Origin: Rhodosporidiobolus odoratus | Taxonomy: Eukaryota; Basidiomycota; Microbotryomycetes; Sporidiobolales; Sporidiobolaceae | NCBI GenBank assembly: GCA_034387635.1 | Contig: JAOANU010000003.1 | Span: 186,001-250,000 of the forward strand | Direction of reading: 5' to 3' | DNA length: 64,000 bases | In this document: piece after piece, positions 35,501 to 46,689 of the stretch | Layout of the letters: each line of letters begins with the position of its first letter | How positions within the stretch are numbered: position 1 is the stretch's first letter | Made by a program: the position numbers and the translations under genes | The notes under the pieces: model-generated | What the model was told of the DNA's origin: nothing | What the model saw: only the letters and a program-made list of their open reading frames with translations | Databases searched by the model: none

Positions 35501-37011
35501 GCGAACGATGTTCGTCAGTTCTCCTGTCAGCCCGAAGCAGTAGGCCAGCTGGGACTGGAATCTGGAGATTGACCTACCTCCCTTATCCAAAGCCTTTCCC
35601 AACTGAACCCGCCTGAAAATCTCCCTCTCCTGCCTATCGCTCAACTCCCTGAAGTAGCCGTATCGGAGGCGCTTGTTATCGAAGACTTGTTTCGCGGCAG
35701 GGTCGAGTTTCGAGTACAGGTATTTTTTCTTGTTTTCGGCGATCTGTGTTGTTCGTGGCGCGAAGGGGGACGACGAAAGGTGAGCGGTCGGGGAGAGAAG
35801 GTGCCGTACGGCAGAGACAGCTACAATCCAAGGAGCGACGACTACGCTACCGCGCAGAGAGGAAAGAAAGGGGAACTCGACGTACCGCCGGGAACTCTCC
35901 ATCAATAAATCTAACAATAGCCGTCATCCTCTGTTTCCCGTCCGCACAACTCCAAACCTCCCTACTGATCCACCCGTCTCCCTCTTCCGCCCTTTCTTTC
36001 CCCTTCCCCTTCCCCCTGTCCATGACCGTTTTAGGCACACTTGCCACCCCTCTCGGGTCAATCTGCTCAGAAGGAGGGATAGGGACGTAGTACTCGTCCG
36101 CCTCGTTGGGTTCGGGGGTGTAGACGTTGAAGAGGAGATGGGGGACGTGCATGTTTTGGAACAGCGAGGCGATGAGTCCTTGGCTGTGAGGTTGAGGCCA
36201 CTGCTCGTTGTTGACGTAGCCGCCGAGGCAGGAAAGAACATCGGGGAAGAGGATAGCGCGGTCGGAGAGACAAAAGGTTGTCAGTAGGCTTGAGACGGAG
36301 AAATGGGTCCGACAGAAAAACGTACGACTGCGCCCCTCTGATAATCTGGGTTGAGGTTGATGATGCCCTGCTTAATCATCGTATAGATCTCTTCGGGTAC
36401 CATGTGTATGCTCCTCATGTCAGTCATGACATACTGGGCTAAGAAAGAAAGTAGGGCAAAGAGACAAGAAAGAAAGGAGAATGGAGCCACAAAAGTAGGG
36501 GAAAAAAAAAAGGAAGCGAACCAATAACCGTCTTACTCCCAAACTCCTCCTCCGGCAACACACTCTCAGCACTCCACATCCCCTTCACCGCCTGCTGTTT
36601 CTTCGCCCTCCCCTGCCTTCTACTCGCCGTATCAAGCGTCTCTTCCTCACTCGACTCTCCATCGCTCTCCTCCTCCTCGTCTTCGTCATCGTCTAACCCG
36701 TCATCGTCTTGATTGTCGGCGTCAAAGTCGGTATCCGAATCGGCTCGCGCAGCTCTGCCTTTGCGTCGAGTTGAAGTTGAACCAGCAACAAAGACTTGAT
36801 CTTCTCCCTGTGCGACGTCGAAGTTGGCCTGCTTCTTACGCTGACGAGGTAACAGAGGACGGCAGGGCTGTTCCTGCGTTTCATTGGGCGCGGCGTGCTG
36901 TTGTTGTTGTGGTGACTGAGGATGAAAGTGGTCGAGTATGGGAGAGGGAGATCGGGATGAGACTGGTGAACCAGCGAAGCCGGGCTTGATGTCTTCCTCG
37001 TCTGACTCCAT
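32580..37011 (-). CDS. DUF262 (ParB/GmrS-like) domain protein, large nuclear-type
   Basis: DUF262 is best known from GmrSD-type restriction systems of prokaryotes, where the DGQQR motif marks a nucleotide-hydrolysing fold; fungal members have unknown roles. Start ATG 37011, stop 32580, about nine exons. Exon 1 is acidic and low complexity (DDDGLDDDEDEEEESDGESS). Exon 2 has MVPEEIYTMIKQGIINLNPDYQRGAV, the first DUF262 motif, spliced to WPQPHSQGLIASLFQNMHVPHLLF. Next comes CADGKQRMTAIVRFIDGEFP with the DGxQR motif, then IAENKKKYLYSKLDPAAKQVF, YGYFRELSDRQEREIFRRVQLGKAL and a helical region ending VTEAFKQWCK. From about 34498 on the tail is 500 residues of Ser/Pro/Gly, basic clusters (RKKKRSRPDDD) and Arg/Asp/Tyr/Gly repeats (RYEDDR), RNA-binding-like in composition. 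The last exon ends PRKRKN. No HNH nuclease domain is visible. Confidence 0.85.
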
Positions 37012-37340
37012 TCCGTGTGAGTAGCCTGTTGCTGAGTGTCTTGAGATGGAGAAGCGGAGGTGCCGAGGAGAGAGAGTGGGAAAACAAGAAACTTTGGAAA
37101 AAGGGGGGATTACCTACAATATATATACCATATACAAGATAGTAGCTGACTAGTAGGGCTACGCGTAACGAGACTGGCCAGGCTCGCTTGTTCAATGTCA
37201 TTGTAGATTGACTCTTCTTGTGATTTTCTTTTTTTGTATGAACAAGAGATTGCACCGAGACATTGTTGAGTGATCTTCATCCGGCGCTTTCTCTCTCGTC
37301 CCGCTCACACCGCTTGATTCCATCTCTGAGAGGGAGCAGC
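37012..37340. promoter_or_regulatory. bidirectional promoter with TATA-like tract
   Basis: It separates the divergent DUF262 gene (minus, start 37011) and the plus gene starting at 37341. An AT-rich element around 37117-37135 (AATATATATACCATATACA) stands out in GC-rich surroundings and could serve as TATA box. Confidence 0.5.
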
Positions 37341-38833
37341 ATGCCCACACTTCTGTACCGCCCTATACCGCCATCCATCCCGCCTGTCCTCGCTCCTCCC
37401 TCTCCCACACCCGCTTCTTCCTCCTCCTCCTCCTCCTCCTCTTCCCTTCTCACCTCCGCCTCAGCCCTCGCCACCCGCCTCTCAGCCCTCGACGCTCCTC
37501 GCCGTCGCTCAGGTCTACTCCACCGCGTTCCTCCCAGTCTAGGTACAGCAAACCTAGTCGTCACTGCTATCAAAGGTCAGGTCAAAGTGGGGGACAGGTC
37601 GCCGTTTTCGAGGGGAACAGAGGAGGAGATGGAGGATTGGACGAAATGGGAGGAGATGGGAATGAGGGGGTTGCCGAGGGATGAGAGAGAGGCGAGGGAG
37701 TGGGAGAGGAGGAAGGGGGAGTATCGGAGACAGCTGAGGGAGAAGAGAAAACGTAAAGAGAAGGTGGGTCTAACGCTTGAGGTGGAAGCGAGGAGCGTGG
37801 AGGTAGAGCTCGTCGAGCAGAAGACAAAGGACAAGGGCAAGGGCAGGGAGGGTTCGACCGATTCAAGGAGACGAGGTCGACTTTCTTCCCCTCTTCCGGC
37901 CAACGCCGCATCTACCGTAAAGACCCGCCGACCAACTCTACTGAGCGATCTGATGACGTCAACCAAGCCATCCCTTACCACCGCCTCTTCCTCTAAACCC
38001 CTTCAATGTCCATCGTCGACATCCAGCAAAAGCAAAAGTAGAAAGCGACCACCAACTTCGCCGCCGCCTCTTCCGCCTTCGAGACGCTCTTCAACGCCGT
38101 CTAGTCGACCAGCGGCGGGTAGCAAAGGGAACGAGGAAAGCGCGAGTCGGGACGTAGAGGGAAAAGGTAGGAGTCTCGGCGAGGATGAGGAAATCCTCTT
38201 CGAGGGCGGATGCACCCAGGTTCGCTGATTGCTGAGACGCTATAACGTGTTGATCATTGACCCCAGTTGCCTGAGCAGATGCACCTCCCCTCTCAACCTC
38301 CACCACCTTCACATTCCCCCGCTCAATCTCTCGCCCCACCTCCCTCCCACTCCCCCTTCCCAAATCCTCAAAATCCCTTCTCCTCCCCCGGCCTCATTAC
38401 CGGTCAAGCAGCGCCTCTCGCCGCATCTACACCATTTGTCACCAAGGCTAAAGCCAGGCGGCGAAGAGCTCCTTCGACAACTTCTTCTTCTGCCTCTTCT
38501 GACTCCGCTTCCTCTCCGTCACACGCCAACGCCAACATCAACGACAAGAACACCAATCGACTCGCCATACCAGAGACTCTCCCTACTTCCCTCGGCACCT
38601 CTCTTGCCCCACCCTCCTTCTCGAAGCAGCAGCAAAAGCAAGAACTAGCGAGTAGGGCTGGCGAACCTCAACAACCTCAAAGAGCCAAACTCCATCGACT
38701 TTCCTCCCTCGCTCGGACGAACAGTACCAAAAGTACTGCCAAATTCAGTCTCGACCACAACAATAACGAAGACGAGGAGGTGGATGAGAGGGAGGAGTTG
38801 AGCAGGTTCTTAGAAGAGGATGCGAGAGATTGA
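37341..38833 (+). CDS. Ser/Pro-rich protein of unknown function (481 aa)
   Basis: Exons 37341..38219 and 38267..38833 join in phase across a 47-nt intron. The first in-frame ATG after the promoter was taken as start. Residues 25-50 are a Ser run; then a conserved-looking core SGLLHRVPPSLGTANLVVTAIKGQ, an acidic-Trp segment EEMEDWTKWEEMG and a highly basic helix (EYRRQLREKRKRKEK, about residues 130-145). The rest is Ser/Pro/Lys low complexity with an acidic end (EDEEVDEREELSRFLEEDARD). No known domain is recognised; composition suggests a nuclear protein. Confidence 0.7.
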
Positions 38834-39485
38834 TCGACTGGGCAGAGGCTTTCAAACCCTCAGGTTTCGAGCGGGATGCGGCACAACGTGGGACCGTCGC
38901 AGCGGAGGAGAGGACGGAAGGAGCGACTGCCTACGCCACTGCGTCGCGTGAGGTCGATGAGGAGGATATACTGGGATATTGTCGAAGGAAATTCCGTTCG
39001 TTCCGTCGGTCGGCCGGCTTGAACCTGTCTATATGTGGATGTCGCTGACGGGTACCGGTACAGAACCGAGGTTCAGGTTCTTTCAGTGTCATTCTAAATC
39101 CTTTTTCTCTCATTTCCGCGTCGTCACTTTAGACATTGGCCGTGTGATGGCCTGTCCTGCTCATGGTAGAAGGGGCACTGTAGCATCTGCTTCATGAGCT
39201 CGAGCGGCTGCAAGCTGCCGCGACGCGAAGATGCAGAGAGCGGAGAATCCGTCGCGGCCTGCCCACGAACGCTGCTTCGAGCAGAAGAAATCGGGGCGGT
39301 GTAGTGGGGTCCCGTGCATTCTGACCACGAGGTGGTTTGCCCCCATCCGTCAGCTGCAACTGCAGCGCTGCTGACCCGCTTCTTCGGTTCGTCTTCTCTT
39401 CTCCTTTCTTCTTTCTTCCTTCTTCACTACACTTCCTACTTTTCTTACTCCACTCTAGCCTACTGTCCACCTAATTCAACACAAT
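38834..39485. promoter_or_regulatory. intergenic, promoter of the secreted-protein gene
   Basis: No gene supported. The last 90 bp before 39486 are C/T-rich on the plus strand, with repeated TTCTTCTT and CACTACACTTCC, typical of leaders of well-expressed fungal genes. Confidence 0.45.
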
Positions 39486-40302
39486 ATGAAGTTCACTCTC
39501 TCCGCCGCCGCTCTCTTCGCCGTCGCTGCGTCTCTCGTCTCCGCCGCCCCCTCGTCGTCCCTCGACGAGCGCGCTACTTCTGCCACCACCTTCGATGACT
39601 CTGCCGATGGAACTCATCAATTCATCGCTTACCCCGTAGGGACTTGGACGCATTTGACCAAGCAGGGAACTGGGTACTACAAGGGTGCGGAATCTCCTTT
39701 CTCTTCTTCTCCCTTCCTCGTAGACTGAATCAGGGAATACTTTCGCGAACAGGGACCGAGTCGTACACTCATGACTCGAATGGAGAGTACCAGATCTACT
39801 ATGGATCGGGTAGTGCTGGATTGCAGATTTGGGCTTCGAAGAAAGCCGACCGGTACGTCGTTCTCTTCTGTTCCTTCTTTTGCTCCTTGCCTCCTCATTA
39901 CGCTACACTTCGCGCTCCCCGCCCTCCGTTCCTTCTGTCTGTCCGTCGTCACGAAGACGAGACTGATCTTCCCTCGTCTTTTCTTTTCACTTCTCGTTCC
40001 TGCTCAATGCACACACAGCGGCTACTTCGATATCTACCAAGGTACCGAGCTCATCGGCGTCGGAGACGCTCATGGTTCCTGCTCCGGAAACTACTGCAAA
40101 GCCGAAAAGGTGTTCGAGAAGACCAAGTTCGTCCTCTTTTCCTTCGTTCTTCCTTCTCATTCTGTCTTTCTCCTTGCTGACTTGCTGGGTTGACCATAGC
40201 CTCCTCGCCAACGGCAACGACATCACTGTCCGTAACCGCGCCACCGACTCGAGGGTCAAGGGCGTCCCGTTCCTCTCCATCGACAAGGCTGTGGTCGCCT
40301 AA
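39486..40302 (+). CDS. small secreted protein (169 aa)
   Basis: Exons 39486..39684, 39753..39852, 40019..40126 and 40200..40302 join in phase. The N-terminus (MKFTLSAAALFAVAASLVSA) is a clear signal peptide with cleavage likely after SAAP or shortly after. The mature part, about 145 residues, is Gly/Thr/Tyr-rich and probably all-beta: EYQIYYGSGSAGLQIWASK, GYFDIYQGTELIGVGDAHGSCSGNYC, ITVRNRATDS. The two Cys in GSCSGNYC are close together. It is not recognised; it could be a carbohydrate-binding or cell-wall-associated protein, or an effector-like protein. The C/T-rich leader and C-ending codons suggest high expression. Confidence 0.85.
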
Positions 40303-41143
40303 TCTTCCCCTTCCTCCATTTCTTCCTTTCCTCTACTTCGCATTTCTTTCTCTCCCTTTCAAGTATCAGCAATCATCAATCTTCGACTTGACCCGAATGA
40401 ATAGACACTCAATAGTGCGCATGCATGTAGCCCGGATTCCCCGTTATCCCCCCCCCCCCGAAAATGAACGATATCAAGTAGTGCTGTCAATTCCGCTCTC
40501 GTTCCCTTGGTTTGCCCGAGCCAGCTGTGTCCCCGTCTAGAAGCTGCTAGCGCTAGACTACTGCAGCCGATACGAGAAAGGAAAAAGCCCTTCTAGCGGA
40601 TTCCTGCGAAAGGTTAATTTTTTTTGGTCTCGCTTGCATCTCTGACGGCCCGGCTTCTCCTGCCCTTCCCTGAGGTGTCTCGTCGCCTCCTGCGCTCGCA
40701 AAGATTCGACATCCGAGACCAACGCGACTCCGAAGTACGGAGCCAGGAAGATGGGAACAGATGGGATCCCGAATTGCAACCATAACTACGCGCGCAAACC
40801 TCAATAGCTAACCAAGCAAGCGACTAAGCGAGAATAGAGAGGGGAACGAGCGATGCTGCTAGAAGCAAAATCCAGCGGGGGAGAGGGGGAGGGGGGAAGA
40901 GGGAGTACTAACGAGACAGGCTGGGGGGGCCTCGAGATCACGGTGGGGACTGGGCACAGATTAGATGGAATAGGTGGAGAAGGAAGAGAGGGGCAGTAGA
41001 GACGGTGGTACAATCAGTCAGCAAGTAACGACCGAAATATTCTGAGAACAGATACGACCAGATGAGAGAGAATAGGCGTGTAAGCGGAGAATGGAGAGCG
41101 AAGTATGATATGTTGTGCTGAGGAACGGTGCCAAGGAAGGGAT
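40303..41143. other. convergent intergenic region
   Basis: It lies between the 3' ends of the secreted-protein gene and the RAX1-like gene. It contains short C and T runs (near 40450 and 40617) and no supported gene. Confidence 0.45.
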
Positions 41144-42768
41144 TTAAGCGTTCGGCACAGCCATCAACACCACCCCAACGGTCGCGACCGCCCCTGCACC
41201 ATACAACAACGCCTGCACGGCAATCCTCCACTGAGCCCTCGCGACATCGGGCGAGAAGACAGCAGTTACGGGACCCCAGACTGGTGCCGACTCTTTGACT
41301 AGCCCGCGGTGAGACGCTCCGGAGCGGTACGATGGCGGGCGGGAACTAGCGGATGAAGGGGCGATGTCGATGGTGTGCGCGGAGGCGGCGGAAGAAGGAT
41401 CGGCGAAAGGAGAGACGGTCTTGGTCTCCTGCATCTCCCAGGGGTAGGGGTTCGCGGAAGTCTGAGAGTGGAACGACGAGTTTGGCGATTTCTTGTCCTC
41501 GCTGTAAGCCGATTCGTTGTCCCAATCTTTCTCGGAGAAGGTGGAAGCGGGGGTGGAGGGGCAGTTGATGGGTACGACGGAACCCGACATGACGGTCGGG
41601 GAGGCGAGCTCCCAGGGAAGGAGTTGGCGGTCGACGATGTCGCGCGGGCTGAGGAGCCAGATGACACCACAGATGCGTTGAAGGGCCATAGCCATGATGG
41701 CGGTTCCGAGGAGGATGAAGGGAAGACCGATAACGCGGTAGCCGCGAGCATGGTTCCCGCTGCAGAATGCGAGAGGTCAGTCGCTGCCGAGATGGACCAA
41801 GGTGGGCAAGCGGGAAACGCACAAAATAGCCACAAAGGGCGGGATCAACCCAAGCAAGAACACCGTCAACCCGAGGCAGAAACAGAACACCAACCTCCTC
41901 GGACCAGCGTTGGCGACCGAGTACTTGGCATGCTGCGCCAAACTCCTGTTGAGCGAGTGCTCGACAATGTCCCTCGCCTCGGACACATCCTTCGGGTCAC
42001 CGCTGTTACCGGCCTCGACGAGGATCCGGTCGCGGGTTGCGCGGGGGAGGTTGAGCTCGAGGGGACCATCGGGCGCGAAGAAGACGTCGAGACCGCGACG
42101 GAAGGAATCGGAGAGGTACTCGGGGAGGTGGGAGGGGACGCGAGGGGCGAGGGGGTCGGTATTTGCGGAAGGGACGGGGGCGTGCTTCGGGATGCTAGAG
42201 TCCGCGAGGTAGGACGCGTACTCCTTCTCGTACTCGTTGAGCCCTGGGACGAGGAAGGTACGGAAAAGGTTAGCCGGCCCGGACAAGAACGCAGGAAAGC
42301 CAGGGGGAAGGAACGGATGCGAGGGGTGCGAAGGGGGAAAGCACGCGTCGTGCGTCGACAGTAGCCAAGGAGTGCAAGCAGGACAGGGCGCGGGCCGGTA
42401 TAGGCGAGAAGAGGGCGGAACGTACAGAGGATGAAGTAGAGGTTTTCCGCCGAATACTCCTTGAAGACGAGGTAACCCTCGAAATCCCTCAGCGACAGGG
42501 GCGACAAGTGCTTGTTGGCGATAACGTCGTTAAGCCTGACATCGTTCAAGGGCGTCGACTTGAAACTCCTCACGCTACCGACCATTCCGGTAGCTTTGGG
42601 TGGGGAGAAAATGCGGATAGGCACTTTGGCGAGGTTGAGAATGGGGAATTGGTTCGGCTGCTTGACAGGGCGGGACCCAGCAGGAACAGGCTTGGGGATG
42701 GACAGGTTGGCCTTGCGGGTGCCGGTGGCGCCCTTGTGGGTAGAGGAAGGAGGGGCGAGAGAGGCCAT
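41144..42768 (-). CDS. RAX1: RGS-domain membrane protein, Rax1-like
   Basis: Rax1 proteins combine an RGS-like domain with C-terminal membrane helices and mark bud or polarity sites in yeasts. Exons 42768..42426, 42243..41823 and 41759..41144 give 459 residues, phases agreeing. The N-terminus is Pro/Lys-rich. The RGS-like part starts around residue 80 (LNDVIANKHLSPLSLRDFEGYLVFKEYSAENLYFIL) and runs through YLSDSFRRGLDVFF and RDIVEHSLNRSLAQHAKYSV. Membrane helices are LVFCFCLGLTVFLLGLIPPF, VIGLPFILLGTAIMAMAL and, at the end, AVQALLYGAGAVATVGVVLM. A Ser/Pro-rich loop of about 110 residues separates the second and third. Symbol assigned by architecture. Confidence 0.85.
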
Positions 42769-43654
42769 CTTGGTCGCTTCGAGCGGGTGGCGGGCGGTGA
42801 TGCGGGCGGTGGATTGGTGGATAGAGAGGAGAGGGTAGACCCTATCGAAGAGTGGTGTTTGAGAACAAGGGTTGAGCGAGAAGTGCTAAGGCTAAATGTG
42901 ACCGCGCTAGCTGGCTAGGGGTCCAAGTTGATTGCGACGTCGGAAAGAAGTAGCGCGAGGAGAGCGGCCAAGGTGAGGGTGGCGAATAAAAAGATAGTGC
43001 GCAAAGCGAGAGCTTGAGAGCGTACGCCGAGATGGAGGTCGAGGAGAAAAGGAGAAGGCACCATCAGCTTGATGAAGGGAACCTGGAACCCTTTCTGAAC
43101 TCCCCGAGGTCTCGATCGTTAATTTTCGGTCGAAAGGGGGAGAAGGAAATTTTCTACTTGCCAAGTCCGTCCACCTTTGCCGCGTCGCCTTGTTCTCCTG
43201 TGTCCTCCTGCGACTTCTCCGGTCTGTCTACTGAAGCATACGCCAGTTCCGAGTTGACGGTATACAGACTCGGCAACTGGGATCAGCGGCCTGTCTTTCC
43301 CATCGACCCTGCCTTCCACCCGCCGCGACCAGCCAGCCCGTGCCGCGTCTTCCCATTGACGCCGTGGCGACGGCGGTGGAGAGACCCGCGATCTGTCCTC
43401 CGCGAGGGCACAATCGCTGCCATGTGCAGGACGACACCCGCACTGGAAGGAGGTGCGGAGAAAAGGCGGGCATATAGAGCGCGGAAAAGCAGCGATGATG
43501 GCGTCCCTCTCATATTGGCCGCCTCGTTGCATTGCGCCGGCAGCTTACGATACAAAGGAGAGGAAGGCGGACAGGGAAAGGGAAAACGTGCAAGGGGCTG
43601 CGGCCAAAGACACGATCAGCTGCTTTTCCTCGTACTCCTCTTTCCCGCGCTTTC
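42769..43654. promoter_or_regulatory. upstream region of the RAX1-like gene, no other gene seen
   Basis: Several 80-240 codon frames overlap on both strands, but none has splice-supported continuity or recognisable motifs. The stretch next to 42768 should hold the RAX1 promoter. Confidence 0.4.
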
Positions 43655-45452
43655 GTCCTCGAACCGTCTACTCAAGCTCAGTCCACCGATCACAGCAATG
43701 CGAGACTCCATCAGAGCCCGCTCAGGGTAATTCTAGAGCTGTTGTTGGTCAAAAAGAGGGATGCATCTTGCTTGAGAAGGTCGACAAGGAGGGGAAGAAT
43801 GGCAGGTAGGAGGGAAGAGGACGCGCCTTAGTAGCGTAACCCCGTTTTAAGTAGACCTACAGAAGGTTTTCAGAGTCAGGACTGCCTTACGAGGAGTATA
43901 GGGTTGAGCAAGTCTGAGATCAGACAGGGGGTGTGAAAAGAGCGTCGGCAGCAAGGTTTTTCGCCTTGTAGTCCGCTTCTTTACTTATTCGTGGTTGACG
44001 GTGTATCATCACGGTCTCAGAGAAGGGCAGGGGGTAAGAGGAAGGCTGAGTAGCTTGCCTCGAGGATGCCGTGAGAACCTGGAGCAACATTCTGAAAAGT
44101 AGGAAAACAAAAAATGAGTGTGCTGTCAGCTGAGTGTTCCAGGCAGGCAGACTGCTGACTCGGACGAGCAAGCGTATCTGAATGAACCACGGCCCGGCGC
44201 CGCAAGACTCCGTCAACGAGAGCAGAGAGAGGCCGGGACCAGGGGGATCAGAGAGTGTTCAATATGCTCAATGGCGTGGTCTTCCAGACCGCCGAAGCGG
44301 GCATTCAGGCCTATCATACAATAGATCTTCTCCGCCCTGGCTGAAGGGAAGGGATGTGGGAACAGAGACATGTCACTCGTGGGGAAAAGGCTCACTTCCT
44401 CGCTTCCGCTAGTCAGGCCGATGAGGTGTATCCCACAGTCTGGTGAGCCGAAGGAAGCATCAGTATCTCTCGAGCGCTCCCCAGGAATGGTCGTGCGGGT
44501 AGTCGTTGTCGTATCCCTCTGGTGCTGCTTACAACAGCCTGCTCAGCACCCTTTGTACACTTCGCCATCTGTCCTCCTCAAGAGAACTAGGCGTGGGAGT
44601 CTGAGGTCGCTCATCACTCAGCTTCTGGGAAAGGGCCGTAATGCGTGAAGAGGGAAGTAGGCGAGAGGAAAGGGGAGAGGAAGCAAAGGAACCGGAGAAA
44701 AAGAGTGCGCTCACCTGACATTGCGGCAGCTTGTGTATCTGCGAAGACTGCGGGGGGGAACGAGGAACATCAGTATCGGCTGCTTTGATTGGTCTCAGAA
44801 CGTCGGAATCAGCTGGACAGGATCAGCAACCAAGCGCGTGTTTTTCTCGCCCATTCTCCCTGGCCTGCTAAGCGGACCAATGAGTGCGACACTACCTTTA
44901 TCATCCATGTTCTGCATCATGTGCTCCCCGGAAAAGCCGCTCTATGCTAGGCTTGGAATCAAGGAAAAAGTAAGGCTCACTGCGCATTCCGCTCCGCTTG
45001 ACCTTTTCTCCTCAGGTCCCGCCGACTGCAAGTGTGACACAGACATGATCAGTCGGGCAGTCGCTTGATTGGAGCTTGGAATGCTGGGCCTGTTCAGGGG
45101 AAGTTTGAGTGCTGAGGCGTCGTCGCCATTTTCTACTTCTTTGGCGAGGAAGAAAGAAGACCGCTCCGCAACATGCTTGCTGTTCATCCTAGTGGGCTCT
45201 GGTCGAAAGTACAGGTGATAAAAAGCCTACGGCCAGCCAACGAGTGAAGAAACAGGGGTGGAAGTGGACCGGCACGAGGACGAGGAAGAAAAGGAGTTGA
45301 CGAGGGGAGAAAGGGAAAAAGTGGGGACGTTGCAGCGCAAGGTTTACCAAGAGGAAAAGATGGCCTATTCAAGACCATACTCGTGGTATATAGCTCTGCT
45401 CAAGCGAGCCTGCAGACGGGATGCGCTAGCAAGCAAGCCGCGAAACCTCCAC
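43655..45452 (-). mobile_element. 1.8 kb repeat, copy B (inverted relative to copy A)
   Basis: Reverse complement of the unit at 29520-31320. The 81-codon frame appears here at 45187..44942 with five base changes, of which three are silent; flanking parts differ about three times as much. Small indels separate the copies, for example in the C-run near 44755. Whether the unit is a transposon or a duplicated genomic segment remains open. Confidence 0.75.
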
Positions 45453-45454
45453 AG

Positions 45455-45673
45455 GACAGTCTTGCAAAGGGGAGGAACCGCTGGAATACCTCCTATGCGT
45501 TGCTGGTCAAGCTCTACAATGCGCTAAGAAGGCTACGACACACTGCCTCTTGTCCTACAGTCAGGCGATTTTCTGCACAGCAACCCTTCTCCGCCTTCGA
45601 CCTTCTCAACCCGGCTCAAGTCCGTCTCTATCAGAATTGGGCGCAAAGCTTTCTTCGCAAAGCGACACACTGA
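45455..45673 (+). pseudogene. possible hAT-type transposase scrap
   Basis: The frame contains RWNTSYALLVKLYNALRRL followed by a helical stretch (FSAFDLLNPAQVRLYQNW). hAT transposases carry a conserved RWNS-x-Y-x-ML motif, which this resembles. There is no complete gene around it. The match is short, so this is a tentative call. Confidence 0.3.
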
Positions 45674-46005
45674 TATCCTTTACCTCAAGGAGCTGGCTTA
45701 CAAGCTCAAGAACCGAAAGCTTGCTTCGACTCGAAGGGAAGCGGGTCAACCGGCAAGGCTGTTGAAAAGGGATAGGTGCTGCAGCCAACGCAAGCATGGT
45801 CAGCACCGCTTCTGCTACCGTATAGGACGACTGCCCCAGCCGATCTGCCCAAATCTGCCTCACGACCTCAAGAAGCCGCGACACCTCAGCCCCGCCGAGC
45901 CTGGTCAGTTTCCTGCCCTTTGTCTTCTGTTCTTTTCGTCCTCGACCTTCACTACGAGGGCTTGCCGAGTTGAGGAAAGAGCTCATCCCTCAGGCTCGGC
46001 GGCAT
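45606..46005 (-). CDS. possible gene start, exons 1-2 only
   Basis: From ATG at 46005 an exon encodes MPPSLRDELFPQLGKPS. A gt...ag intron then joins in phase to GGAEVSRLLEVVRQIWADRL, followed by a donor gtagca. Further exons toward 45606 could not be resolved, and the opposite strand has the hAT-like frame, so this could be a truncated or dead gene. Confidence 0.35.
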
Positions 46006-46689
46006 AGTGAATGTCGAAAGTTCTAGCGGGAGGAGGTGGGGGAAAAACCCGGAAGACTCAGAAAGAAAAGATCAACTTGCCCTGACCTTAACCGTGATGC
46101 CTGCGTTCCTGCATGTTCAAGGAAACCGCGAGGGTCAGACTCCTGCGTGTACTTACCAAAGGACGATGAACAGCATCAGCGATCAAGTGGTTTTTGAGTT
46201 GTGTATTCTCCCCTTCCTCTTGATCTTTGAGGCGCAGGAGTACGACACTACCTTTGTGAGCTCACTCTTCCTGCCTCCTTTATTCTGAGAGTCTGAACAC
46301 GAGAGAGCAGGACTAACCCTTGCGACCGCCCGACACCCGCCAACCCTGCCTGACCTCCTCGATCCACGGGATGACCTAAACGAGCTGCAAGGGTCGGGTA
46401 TGCCGGCCTTAGGATCGACCTGGGCTGAGAAGCGTACGCCGGTGACCAAGGGTAGGTAAAGTCGGAGTCCACAGCGTTGTCCTGCGCCAAAAGGCATTTG
46501 AGAGGGAGAAAAAGAACGTCGCCTTTTGGCGAAGTCAAGTAGTCCTCATGACTTGTCGGACTTCTCACCAGCTCAAAGCAGTAGACAGCCTCGGAACTGA
46601 GGAGAGTGAGAAGGGAAAGAGGGAGGAGCACTGGTCGAAAGGAGAGAATGGGGACGCTGCAGCAGAAAAGACGTTCCTGAGGTTAAACT

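Noticed and set aside
41375..42364. 329-codon plus-strand frame
   Set aside because: It is antisense to the RAX1-like gene, including its introns, and is Gly/Arg/Glu-rich shadow sequence.
43730..43745. GGTAATTCTAGAGCT match to a conserved 18S rRNA stretch inside the repeat
   Set aside because: Only about 15 bases match and the sequence on both sides is unlike 18S rRNA, so no rRNA gene or fragment is supported.
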